From: Spirochaetota bacterium
GTDB taxonomy: Bacteria > Spirochaetota > Brachyspiria > Brachyspirales > JACRPF01
Assembly (NCBI GenBank): GCA_016214035.1
Contig: JACRPF010000015.1
Location: forward strand, 124,001-188,000
Direction of reading: 5' to 3'
DNA length: 64,000 bases
The translations under genes were made by a program, and so were the position numbers. Positions 45,339-54,375 of this stretch are shown here, piece after piece. A model generated the notes under the pieces. The model ran no database searches and had not been told where the DNA came from. It saw only the letters and a program-made list of their open reading frames with translations. Position 1 is the first letter of the stretch; every line of letters begins with the position of its first letter.

Positions 45339-46502
45339 ATGCCGGCCGGAACAATATATCCATCCGAATGCGTAAAAGAGATCGACCGCGACACCGGTGT
45401 AACTGTATGGAGACTTACCTCGTACCGCGGCAACAGTAATCACCTGTATTTTACCAATAATTGTTTTTACGACAGGAATACCAAAATCGTCTTTGCCGGT
45501 GACCGCGACGACCGTTCAAACTATTTTTCGCTCGATCTGAAAACATTCGTGATAACACAGCTTACCGATCTGCCGCGGATGCCGTATCCATACGATTATA
45601 AACTGCTTGAGGCGTATGTCGACAGCGTACGCAACTGCTGCTATTATTTTGCGGGACAGGATCTGTTCAGACTTGACCTGATGACACTGCAGACGCAGGT
45701 AATATATACAATGCCCGCCGGTTTTATTCATCACATCGTGAGCTGTGCTGAAAACGGAACGTATGTGTATACCTCGATCTATGAGGACATGTCATCCCGT
45801 TTTGCGGTCGACACGCAGCACGGGTATGTCGGATTCGCCGATATTGCAAAGGCGAAACCGGTAAGCCGCATCATGAAGATCAATGCCGACGGTTCCGGTG
45901 CGGCATGTATTCACGAAGAAACGTGCTGGATCGCGCATGTGAACGTCAATCCGAAAAATGAGAACGAGCTCACGTTCTGCCATGAAGGTCCGTGGAACCT
46001 TATCGACCACCGCGTGTGGGGGATGGACACGGTATCGGGGAGAATCTGGAAGATACGCGAATGCGGCAAAGGCGATGTGATAGGCCATGAATACTGGTAC
46101 AGCGACGGTGTTCACCTGGGATATCACGGCCACGGCAGCGGCGGACGGGTGATGGGGCGGGTGCGGTTCGATAACACATCCGATGAACCGGTGTCATTTC
46201 CATTCAATACGGGTCACATCTTTTCACTGAACCGGGATCTTATTGTCGGCGACGGCGACAGGGACGGAACATATCTCCGTCTCTGGAAGTGGAACGGCGC
46301 AGCATATGAGGAGCCGCGGGCTTTATGTATCCATGCGTCGTCATGGAAATCACAGAATTCTCATGCGCATCCGCGCTTTTCACCGGATGGAAAGAACGTT
46401 CTGTTCACCAGCGACCGCACCGGGTATGACCAGGTATATCTTGCGGAGGTACCGGAGGACATTTCCGTACTTCCGCTGCTCAAGACGCTTTCCAAACTAT
46501 GA
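45339..46502 (+). CDS. Oligogalacturonate lyase-like (PL22) beta-propeller protein
   Basis: A 387-aa cytoplasmic protein resembling the family that cleaves unsaturated digalacturonate at the end of pectin breakdown. A seven-bladed propeller is suggested by repeated blade starts (DRDTGVTVWRLTS, NYFSLDLKTFVITQLTD, SRIMKINADGSG). Likely Mn-binding and catalytic histidines occur in WIAHVNVNPKNENELTFCHEGPW, GHEYW and the late SHAHPRFSPDG. ATG 45339 follows GGGAG by about 9 bp; the longer frame crosses the promoter. No signal peptide. Monocistronic. Confidence 0.82.
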   Translation: MPAGTIYPSECVKEIDRDTGVTVWRLTSYRGNSNHLYFTNNCFYDRNTKIVFAGDRDDRSNYFSLDLKTFVITQLTDLPRMPYPYDYKLLEAYVDSVRNCCYYFAGQDLFRLDLMTLQTQVIYTMPAGFIHHIVSCAENGTYVYTSIYEDMSSRFAVDTQHGYVGFADIAKAKPVSRIMKINADGSGAACIHEETCWIAHVNVNPKNENELTFCHEGPWNLIDHRVWGMDTVSGRIWKIRECGKGDVIGHEYWYSDGVHLGYHGHGSGGRVMGRVRFDNTSDEPVSFPFNTGHIFSLNRDLIVGDGDRDGTYLRLWKWNGAAYEEPRALCIHASSWKSQNSHAHPRFSPDGKNVLFTSDRTGYDQVYLAEVPEDISVLPLLKTLSKL

Positions 46503-46525
46503 CCTCATGAAGACCCTGCGCGCAT

Positions 46526-46554
46526 AATAATCCGGATTGACGGCACAATAATCC
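46526..46554 (+). promoter_or_regulatory. Direct-repeat operator candidate before the mannose operon
   Basis: AATAATCC occurs exactly at 46526-46533 and 46547-46554, 21 bp apart, about 100 bp before the alpha-mannosidase start. The AraC regulator at the end of the operon is the likely binder. Confidence 0.5.
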
Positions 46555-46655
46555 AAGACCGCAGGCCCGGTATGCAATACCTTGTTTTTACAACACAGTA
46601 ACATATCATGGGTATTCAGGCCCATGAGTCATCCTGTTCACAAGGAGCGCACGGC

Positions 46656-49361
46656 ATGCAGGTCAGCTATTTTTCATCAACACACTGGGACCGCGAGTGG
46701 TACCAGACATTCCAGGGTTTCCGTAAACGTCTCGTCGATATGGCGGACGGCATGGTGCGTCATCTCGAGGCGCATCCCGAGTTCGAGGTGTTTCACTTCG
46801 ACGGGCAGACCATCGTGCTTGAGGACGTCGTAGAGATACGCCCCGATCTCGCGCCGCGTCTGAAAAAACTCATCGCCGATGAACGCCTCATCGTGGGCCC
46901 CTGGTACGATATGCCCGACGAGTTCCTCGTCTCCGGTGAGGCGCTGGTGCAGAACCTCATCATGGGACACCGCATCGCGAAGGAGTACGGCGGTAACGCA
47001 TGGAAGTTCGGCTATCTCTGCGACACCTTCGGACACATCGCGCAGATGCCGCAGATACTTTCCGGTTTCGGCATACGTCATGCGCTTGTGGGACGCGGGA
47101 CCAACGACCATACCACGGACCGTTTCTATAACTGGACATCGCCCGACGGAACGGCAGTCATCGCCTATAAACTTCCCGACGTGCACGGCTACGGCGATTT
47201 CATGCAGCTCATCGGTTTCGGCAACACGCCGGTGGAAGAAAGTGTGTTCAAGGCGAAGGCGAAGGAATATTTCGATGCGAAGTTTGCAGCATCAAAGCAT
47301 CCGTTCCTCGTGCTCATGGACGGCATCGACCACGCACCGCTGCACGAGCACACGGCGACGTATCTCACGTGGCTCCGCGAACTCTATCCCGACATGAAAC
47401 TGTCGCACGGCGGCATGATAGAACTCGGCGACGCCGTGGCGGAGGCGGGCGGACTTACGGCGAAACAGGGCGAACTCATAGAGCCCGCGAAACAGAAAGG
47501 CGGCTATGTGCATCTCATCACCAATACGCTGTCGTCGTATTATCCCCTGAAGCAGCAGAACGACGCCTGTGAAGCGATGCTCGAACGTATCGCGGCACCC
47601 TGCATGGCTATGGCGCATCAGCGCGGCGGCGGTGTGTGCCGCTCATACTACGAACTCGCCTGGAAATATCTCATCCGCAATCATCCGCACGATTCCATCT
47701 GCGGCTGCTCCATCGACCGCGTTCATGAAGACATGCGCTACCGCTTCGCGCAGACGTCGGATCTCGCGAACATCATCGTCGAGGATTTCATACATCACGA
47801 TCTCTCGGCATCGCACGGCAAACCGATGAACGACGAATCGCACTTCCGCGCGAAACAGGATGAAATGGATCACCGGCTGACGCTCCGTGTGTTCAATCCG
47901 CTTCCGCACGAACAGCAGGGTGTGTTCACGTTCACGGTGGATTTCCCGACGAATTACCCCAATCGTTTCAGTGAACCGTTCGGCTATCAGCAGAAGAACT
48001 CGTTCACCATCCGCGACACCGCGGGGAATCTCCTGCCGTACCGCATCACCGGCATGCGGAGAAACCAGATCGTCCGCGTGTACAATCAGTTCACCAAGCG
48101 CGTTGACCGCTACGAAATAACGCTTGCGGCGAAAATTTTTCCGTCAACCGTCACGCCGTTCATCATCGAACCGTCGGTTGAACCGCAGCGCAACATGACC
48201 ACACTCCTTACCGGAACGCACAGCGCCGAAAATGAATTCCTCTCGCTCTCCGTGAAGACCGACGGCACCGTGACCGTGCGCGACAAACGGAGCGGCGATG
48301 AGTATACGCGGCTTAACACATTCGCGTCCGACGGCGAGATTGGCGACGGATGGTATCACGCAAGCGAGGTGGGAAATCGCACCGTGTATTCAGGAGCGAA
48401 CGCGGCGGTGGAAGTCATCAAGAACTCGCCGGTGCGCGCTGCATTCCGCATCACACAGACGATGCGTCTCCCGGCCGAGATGCGCTACGAAGGGACGATA
48501 CATTCCGAGTTCGCCGGCATACGTCCGTCGGCGGAGACCGCAGACATGACGATAGTCACCGAGGTGTCGCTTGATGCGGGCTCAGCACTCCTCGGCATGC
48601 GCGTCACCGTAGACCACAACGTGAAAGACCATCGCCTGCGCATGATGATACCGACGGGAATACAGGGACCGTGGTTCGCGTATCAGACATTCTGTTTCAT
48701 CGAACGCCCGGCGGGAAGGATGTTCGGCGACACATCGACGTGGAAAGAGATGGAGCCGGTGGAGAAGAACATCAACAACATCGCGGGGAAGCGCGGCAAA
48801 AATGGCGGCATCGTGTTCTTCGCAAAAGCAGGAATACACGAAGCGGGAACGTTTGACGACGCCGACGGCACGCTTGCGGTGACGATGCTCCGCGCGTTCC
48901 GGCGCACCGTTATGCAGAACGGTGAGAGCGGCGGACAGCTCCCCGGAAAACTCAGTTATGACTGCGGACTCTATTTTACGGCGAAGGATGAGACATACGC
49001 CGACATCTTCCGCCGGTATCTCTCGTTCGCCACACCGCTCTACAGTCATACAGTGAGTCTCCATGCACCGGTCTGCGATGACAGTTTTCTCACGCTGTCG
49101 GGAAAACACATCGCGTACAGCACGATGAAACAGCCGGACGATGAAACACCGCATACCGTCGTCGTTCGTGTGATGAATCTTTCCGATGAGAGATCAGAGG
49201 CGGTGCTCACCTTCGCGTCAGATGTTCGCGAAGCATACGCGGTGAATCTCCTCGAAGAGCGTATCGATGCGTCAATTTCCGTTAAAGGCACTACCGTGAA
49301 AATGCCGTTGTCCGGATGGAAAGTGGCATCCGTCAAAGTGACATTCGCGGAAGGGAAGTAA
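46656..49361 (+). CDS. GH38 alpha-mannosidase, cytoplasmic
   Basis: A 901-aa retaining alpha-mannosidase acting on imported mannosides. ATG 46656 follows AAGGAG by 7 bp; the longer frame has no ribosome site. Zinc-binding H10 and D12 lie in STHWDREW, the predicted nucleophile D123 in YLCDTFGH, and a further zinc/active-site His in NHPHDSICGCSIDRVHED (about 344). The middle helical domain and the C-terminal beta-sandwich have normal family proportions. No signal peptide. It is the first gene of a compact operon: the isomerase ATG begins 2 bp after its stop. Confidence 0.93.
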   Translation: MQVSYFSSTHWDREWYQTFQGFRKRLVDMADGMVRHLEAHPEFEVFHFDGQTIVLEDVVEIRPDLAPRLKKLIADERLIVGPWYDMPDEFLVSGEALVQNLIMGHRIAKEYGGNAWKFGYLCDTFGHIAQMPQILSGFGIRHALVGRGTNDHTTDRFYNWTSPDGTAVIAYKLPDVHGYGDFMQLIGFGNTPVEESVFKAKAKEYFDAKFAASKHPFLVLMDGIDHAPLHEHTATYLTWLRELYPDMKLSHGGMIELGDAVAEAGGLTAKQGELIEPAKQKGGYVHLITNTLSSYYPLKQQNDACEAMLERIAAPCMAMAHQRGGGVCRSYYELAWKYLIRNHPHDSICGCSIDRVHEDMRYRFAQTSDLANIIVEDFIHHDLSASHGKPMNDESHFRAKQDEMDHRLTLRVFNPLPHEQQGVFTFTVDFPTNYPNRFSEPFGYQQKNSFTIRDTAGNLLPYRITGMRRNQIVRVYNQFTKRVDRYEITLAAKIFPSTVTPFIIEPSVEPQRNMTTLLTGTHSAENEFLSLSVKTDGTVTVRDKRSGDEYTRLNTFASDGEIGDGWYHASEVGNRTVYSGANAAVEVIKNSPVRAAFRITQTMRLPAEMRYEGTIHSEFAGIRPSAETADMTIVTEVSLDAGSALLGMRVTVDHNVKDHRLRMMIPTGIQGPWFAYQTFCFIERPAGRMFGDTSTWKEMEPVEKNINNIAGKRGKNGGIVFFAKAGIHEAGTFDDADGTLAVTMLRAFRRTVMQNGESGGQLPGKLSYDCGLYFTAKDETYADIFRRYLSFATPLYSHTVSLHAPVCDDSFLTLSGKHIAYSTMKQPDDETPHTVVVRVMNLSDERSEAVLTFASDVREAYAVNLLEERIDASISVKGTTVKMPLSGWKVASVKVTFAEGK

Positions 49362-49362
49362 T

Positions 49363-50037
49363 ATGAAGCGTTCAGTAATAAACCGGTATCTGAGATCTGC
49401 CGCCGAGTTTTTCGACTCCATGGATTTCAAACTGCCGCCTTTTGCGTTCTTCTCCATCGCCGACTGGAAAAAGCATAAAGCTGATGTCACCGAAGTGTTC
49501 GATCTTTCACTCGGCTGGGACATCACCGATTTCGGCACCGGCGATTTTGAAAAGACGGGACTACTCCTCTTCACCATACGCAACGGTCGTCTCGGCGACG
49601 CGTCGTATCCGAAACCATACGCCGAAAAAATAATGATGGTGCGCGAACAACAGGTGACGCCGATGCATTTTCATACGCACAAGATGGAAGACATCATCAA
49701 CCGCGGCGGCGGCGACCTTGTCATCACGATGCACCATAGCGACGCGAACGGCGGTACGACAGACGCTCCGGTGACCGTCTCTGTGGACGGGATGCGCCGC
49801 ACCGTTAAGGCCGGCGGAACGCTGCGACTGAAACCCGGAGAGAGCATCACCCTGCCGCAGAAACTGTATCACACATTCCACGCCGAGAACGGCAACGCCA
49901 TGGTGGGCGAAGTATCGATGGTGAATGACGACTCCGGCGACAACCGTTTTCTGAAACCCATGGGCCGCTTCCCGGCACTTGACGAGGACGAGGCGCCGGT
50001 GTATCTTCTCTGCAACGACTACAATAAATTCGTGTGA
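49363..50037 (+). CDS. D-lyxose ketol-isomerase-like sugar isomerase
   Basis: A 224-aa cupin-fold metal-dependent isomerase of the D-lyxose isomerase family, which also interconverts D-mannose and D-fructose. The metal site is visible as MHFHTHKMED (H102, H104, E109) and a later YHTFHAE (H170/H173). GGGAAGT lies before the ATG. Between an alpha-mannosidase and a PfkB kinase, its likely job is mannose to fructose. The family also includes mannonate-type cupins, but the fit to D-lyxose isomerase is good in length and motifs. Confidence 0.85.
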   Translation: MKRSVINRYLRSAAEFFDSMDFKLPPFAFFSIADWKKHKADVTEVFDLSLGWDITDFGTGDFEKTGLLLFTIRNGRLGDASYPKPYAEKIMMVREQQVTPMHFHTHKMEDIINRGGGDLVITMHHSDANGGTTDAPVTVSVDGMRRTVKAGGTLRLKPGESITLPQKLYHTFHAENGNAMVGEVSMVNDDSGDNRFLKPMGRFPALDEDEAPVYLLCNDYNKFV

Positions 50038-50047
50038 GAGTGATGCA

Positions 50048-51067
50048 ATGCGCAACGGAATCATCGCTTCGGGCAACTGGATCATCGACCATGTGAAGAT
50101 AATCGACACGTGGCCGAAGGAAGGCATGCTTGCGAACATTCAGAGCGAGCACCTCGGCACCGGCGGCGCGCCGTACAATGTACTCGTCGACATCGCCAAA
50201 CTCAAGTCCGACCTCCCGCTCTATGCACACGGCATCATCGGCAGCGACCATGACGGGCAGTATATACTCGACGATCTCAAGGCGAACAGCATCGATGTGA
50301 AGCATATGCGCCGGACATCAGACGCCGCCACATCGTATACCGACGTCATGACCGTCGCCGACACGCGCGCGCGCACGTTCTTTCACTGCCGCGGGGCGAA
50401 TGCGCTCCTCGGGCACGACGACTTCATGAATATCGAGACCGACGCGAGAATATTCCATCTCGGCTATCTTCTCCTCCTCGACAAGCTCGACATGCATGAC
50501 GACGAGTTCGGTGTTGTTGCCGCGCGCACACTGGACCTCCTCACCAAGAAAGGATACAAAACATCTGTCGACGTCGTCTCCGAATCGAGCGACCGTTTCC
50601 GGCGCATCGTCACGCCGTGCCTGCGTCACACCGATTACCTCATCCTCAACGAAATAGAAGCGGGCGAGACGACCGGCTTCACCATCCGTGACGGAAAAAA
50701 CATCGATCAGAAGAATCTCATCAAGGCCGCGGAAGCGCTCATAACCGGCGGCGTACGCGAACTCGTGGTGATACATTTTCCCGAAGGCGGATTTGCGATA
50801 ACCAAAAACGAACGCGCGTTCGTGCCGTCATTCGAAGTGCCGCGTGACGACATCAAAGGAACCGCAGGCGCCGGTGATGCGTTCTGCGCAGGGATGCTTT
50901 TCGCCATTCACGACGAACTGCCGCTTGAAGACGCGCTCACATTCGCCAACGCATGCGCGCGTTTCAATCTTCTGTCTCCCACCTGCACCGGCGGCGCCGA
51001 ACCGCTCAGCAGTGTATGCGCATACATCAAACAGGCGAAGCAGAATCCGCCGGTCGTGAGGCTATGA
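50048..51067 (+). CDS. PfkB-family carbohydrate kinase
   Basis: A 339-aa ribokinase-type sugar kinase. Evidence includes the N-terminal sugar-binding region (GTGGAPYNVLVDIAKL) and the C-terminal ATP/anion-hole motif GTAGAGDAFCAGML (about 270-285) with the catalytic Asp. By context it probably phosphorylates fructose produced by the upstream isomerase. The start at 50048 is 10 bp after the isomerase stop. Its stop overlaps the next start as ATGA (51064-51067). Confidence 0.88.
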   Translation: MRNGIIASGNWIIDHVKIIDTWPKEGMLANIQSEHLGTGGAPYNVLVDIAKLKSDLPLYAHGIIGSDHDGQYILDDLKANSIDVKHMRRTSDAATSYTDVMTVADTRARTFFHCRGANALLGHDDFMNIETDARIFHLGYLLLLDKLDMHDDEFGVVAARTLDLLTKKGYKTSVDVVSESSDRFRRIVTPCLRHTDYLILNEIEAGETTGFTIRDGKNIDQKNLIKAAEALITGGVRELVVIHFPEGGFAITKNERAFVPSFEVPRDDIKGTAGAGDAFCAGMLFAIHDELPLEDALTFANACARFNLLSPTCTGGAEPLSSVCAYIKQAKQNPPVVRL

Positions 51068-51948
51068 GCGAGGCCGCATCACCGCAACCGAAACGAAACT
51101 CCGTAGCGGAACATTACAACCGCATCGACACCGATACCGACATGAACGTGCTCTACGCGGGCATGCAGACATGTCCGCCGCTCCACGCGTCCGAAGGCGT
51201 CCGCGACCACTATCTTATGCACTACATACTCAGCGGCAGCGGCAGCGTGCGCCTCAAGGGAAAGACATATCCGCTCACCAAAGGCAATGCGTTCGTCATC
51301 TTTCCGCGCGAGCGGCATTGGTATCAGGCGTCGAAAGACGATCCGTGGGTGTACGCATGGGTGGGTTTCACCGGCGTGCGGCCGCACCGCATTCTCGCGG
51401 GTGCCGGCGTCTCCGAGGACATGCCGGTGTTCCAGAAGCCGTACCAGAAAGAAATAGCGTCGTATCTGCATGAACTCATCGCGAACTTGAAAGAGCGTAA
51501 AGCCGGATTTGAACTCCGCGCCGAAGGACTTCTGTATCTCCTCTTCGCATCGATGACGGCACTTCACACGCCCGCGCGAAAGACGCGGCCCGACGGCAAA
51601 GAACACTACATAGATCAGGCCGCGCGGTTCATCGACACGAATTTTCAGCGCGACATAACCGTGACGCATATCGCCGAACATCTCGGGCTCGAGCGCTCGT
51701 ACTTCTCGGCGCTGTTCTCGCGGCATATGCATATGAGCGTGAAGGAATACATCATCCGACGCCGGGTGGAAAAGGCGAAACAATATCTGGCGACGATGGA
51801 ATTATCCATAGGCGAGATCGCCTCGTCCGTGGGTTACAGCGATTATTTCACGTTCGCGAAACTGTTCAAGCGCAGGACCGGAGTCACGCCGACGGATTAT
51901 AAGGCGGCGATGAAGGACCGGCAGAATGCGTATTGGAATTATACGTGA
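51064..51948 (+). CDS. AraC-family regulator of the mannose operon
   Basis: A 294-aa regulator with a cupin sensor (HYILSGSGSVRLKGKTYPL, RERHWYQA) and a C-terminal AraC helix-turn-helix pair (HIAEHLGLERSYFSALFSRH; SVGYSDYFTFAKLFKRRTGVTPTDYK). It overlaps the kinase stop by 4 bp, so it is translated with the operon and probably autoregulates it through the direct repeats at 46526-46554. Confidence 0.9.
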   Translation: MSEAASPQPKRNSVAEHYNRIDTDTDMNVLYAGMQTCPPLHASEGVRDHYLMHYILSGSGSVRLKGKTYPLTKGNAFVIFPRERHWYQASKDDPWVYAWVGFTGVRPHRILAGAGVSEDMPVFQKPYQKEIASYLHELIANLKERKAGFELRAEGLLYLLFASMTALHTPARKTRPDGKEHYIDQAARFIDTNFQRDITVTHIAEHLGLERSYFSALFSRHMHMSVKEYIIRRRVEKAKQYLATMELSIGEIASSVGYSDYFTFAKLFKRRTGVTPTDYKAAMKDRQNAYWNYT

Positions 51949-51977
51949 CGGAGACGCCGAAGGCGGCGGAGGGTAGA

Positions 51978-52176
51978 CGCGCGTTACAGCTCGGGGAAAA
52001 ATGTGTTTCCTCGCGCCGCGCGCGACTCAGCTGCCCGTCCTTGGACAGATTCGTCGCATACGCGCCCTCGTGGCGCTTGCTAATATTTCTATTTTTTCTC
52101 GATGTTATTTTATTATAAATTACTGCATATGAAGCGCGGCGCGAAAAAACACATTTTCCCCTTCACCAATCGCGCG
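51978..52176. repeat. Fold-back palindrome with about 43-bp imperfect arms
   Basis: The arms 51978-52022 and 52134-52176 are imperfect reverse complements (shared blocks CGCGCG, GGGGAAAA, TCGCGCCGCGC). The enclosed loop is about 110 bp and A+T-rich at its right side. It fills most of the 349-bp gap between the mannose operon and the A+T-rich island. The rest of the gap (52177-52297) is A+T-rich and I see no gene in it. Confidence 0.75.
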
Positions 52177-52297
52177 GTGTGGTTGGGTTATGGTCAGGGG
52201 TATTTACAAATATATTTGGTACTGTTCCCTTTGAATCTGCTGTTACGAAAACCATGCATATTTTCATCATTTAGGGGTTGAACGCATGCATGTTTAA

Positions 52298-54364
52298 TCA
52301 TTGATTAGTAACCATATTATTCGTTGCAACAGATGCGTCATGACGGGTGTCATTCGGCATATTTAAATAGGCGACATTATTTATTGATATAGGTGACTGA
52401 ATATAATCAGAATAAAGATAGAGCATATTATTAGTCATGAATATGTTATTTATCAATGTATGTCCGGCAAGATCGTTCCCATCTTCTTTTATCGCTGAAC
52501 AAGAAAGCCCACCACCAGCAAAACGACAGTTTGAAATTATTATACTCATTGAAACAAAATACAACATATTCAATTGAGAATTATACGCGCCGCCAGTAGT
52601 ATTGTTTGTGATGATGCAATCGGATATTATATTCTCGCTTCCATCGACAATCTGAATACCGGATCCATAGCCTGATGTCACTGTCCGATCGATATTATTC
52701 ATTACATACCCTGATACTGTTGTGTTTGTACAATAGGGCATGTTGATACCACTACCGAATTCTCCTGAAGAATTGCTGAAAATCGAGGCAGTAACTGTAT
52801 TGCTTATGACTCGGTCCAGACTCAAACCACCGCCTCTCGAACCTATGGCCGTAGCGCAATTGCTGAATATTGAACCGGTTAATGTGCTATTCGCTTCATA
52901 CCTCAATAGAACACCGCCAACAGACGATGCAGTATTATTATAAATATCACCTTTGATTCGATTGCTCATACCACTCACGAGCATTGCCCCCCCACATTCA
53001 CCAGTGGTAACGTTATTGTAACATTCAATATCCAGAGATATATATTTTCCTGAGTCTACATATATACCACCGCCTGAACGCGAACCACTATCGTTATTAA
53101 ATATTTTTCCAACAATAGTTACGTATTCGCTTTTGGCTATGAATATTCCGCCGCCGTTATGATAATACTGAGCGGTCCATGAGGATTCTCCATGAAAGGC
53201 GATGTCCTTTGAATTAGAAATCGTGATACCGCCCCCATGATTCAGACCTGTTGACCATCGATTGCTGATGCTTGCAAAATTGGTCACTATTATATTTGTC
53301 GCTGATTCAATACAAAGTCCATATCCTTTGACATCATTATATCCGGCCATCGCGTTGATTCCTTCAATAAAGACATTCGTTGCTCCGCGCACAAGGATAA
53401 TTCCGCCATTTGTACAAAGGAATATGCTCCTATTAGTTCCATCTGTACGCAAAACAAAATTCGAATCCCATCCGCCGACAATAGAAACATTATTGAATGA
53501 TGCTCCGTTTAAATATATTTGATACTGTTCAGAAGGAATGGACCAACTGAATACCTGTAACTCATTTGTATATGAATATATTCCTTTCATGAGGTATAAC
53601 CTTTTTGCACCGTAATTGTTCAGCAGATACATCGCCTGTGCGATGGTACCAACAGGGGCATTGGGTTTGATGCCTGAATTCGCATTATTCCCGCCGGATG
53701 CTTGTGGGGCAACATATATTGTATAGTCGACATTGTACGTTACCGAATTTGTTAAGCTTGAATTCAAGCCGTCATGCCCGTAATAATACAGAGTCCTGTT
53801 TCTGTCAATAAGAATATTTGTACCATTTGTAGAAAAAGAGGAAAAAGATACGCCGTTGAAAGAACAGTACCCATATGATTCATCTACCGAGAGCGTTACA
53901 TAAAACGGTTCGTTTGTCGTCATGCTATTGGAATGTCCTGATGTGACTGTTACGACTGGTGCATGCAGGTCGATCATGAAGGATACCGCGGCACATGCAT
54001 TTTCACCATATTTGTTTCTTGTTTTCGCTATAATTGAATGACTGCCAGACGTCATCCCAGACGCCGAAAATATCCATGTCTGAACACCGGATGCGTTGAC
54101 CCATGCTCCAGAATCAATTTGCAGCAACACTGCATCTGCATTTGTCGGTGCGGTGCCGTTGATAGTCATATTTGTACTCTTGGTACGAAGACCCGGTGTC
54201 GGGTATAGCACTTTCGGCGCATCTAGTTGATCGGCAAGTATTTTATTTTCGATTCCGGATTCTTTCAAAATAGTCAATCTTTTTGCTCTGAACACATCGT
54301 AACTCTCACATATTGTTCCGAGACCAGCAATCAATACTATGCATATAGTCAACGTACGCTTCAT
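52298..54364 (-). CDS. Secreted right-handed beta-helix protein, A+T-rich gene
   Basis: A 688-aa exported protein. The start at 54364 has GGAG 8 bp upstream and a signal peptide (MKRTLTICIVLIAGLGTICES). Residues about 60-150 look like an Ig/FN3-type domain, followed by a second strand-rich region. From about 215 a DUF1565-like start (YVAPQASGGNNANSGIKPNAPVGTIAQAM) leads into a long parallel beta-helix with Asn- and Gly-rich rungs to the C-terminus. It is in an A+T-rich island with codon use unlike its neighbours, which suggests horizontal transfer. It lies just downstream of the 54.4 kb gene. Surface adhesion or polysaccharide binding is likely; no catalytic residues are assignable. Confidence 0.78.
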   Translation of the reverse strand: MKRTLTICIVLIAGLGTICESYDVFRAKRLTILKESGIENKILADQLDAPKVLYPTPGLRTKSTNMTINGTAPTNADAVLLQIDSGAWVNASGVQTWIFSASGMTSGSHSIIAKTRNKYGENACAAVSFMIDLHAPVVTVTSGHSNSMTTNEPFYVTLSVDESYGYCSFNGVSFSSFSTNGTNILIDRNRTLYYYGHDGLNSSLTNSVTYNVDYTIYVAPQASGGNNANSGIKPNAPVGTIAQAMYLLNNYGAKRLYLMKGIYSYTNELQVFSWSIPSEQYQIYLNGASFNNVSIVGGWDSNFVLRTDGTNRSIFLCTNGGIILVRGATNVFIEGINAMAGYNDVKGYGLCIESATNIIVTNFASISNRWSTGLNHGGGITISNSKDIAFHGESSWTAQYYHNGGGIFIAKSEYVTIVGKIFNNDSGSRSGGGIYVDSGKYISLDIECYNNVTTGECGGAMLVSGMSNRIKGDIYNNTASSVGGVLLRYEANSTLTGSIFSNCATAIGSRGGGLSLDRVISNTVTASIFSNSSGEFGSGINMPYCTNTTVSGYVMNNIDRTVTSGYGSGIQIVDGSENIISDCIITNNTTGGAYNSQLNMLYFVSMSIIISNCRFAGGGLSCSAIKEDGNDLAGHTLINNIFMTNNMLYLYSDYIQSPISINNVAYLNMPNDTRHDASVATNNMVTNQ

Positions 54365-54375
54365 GTGGTTCTCCA

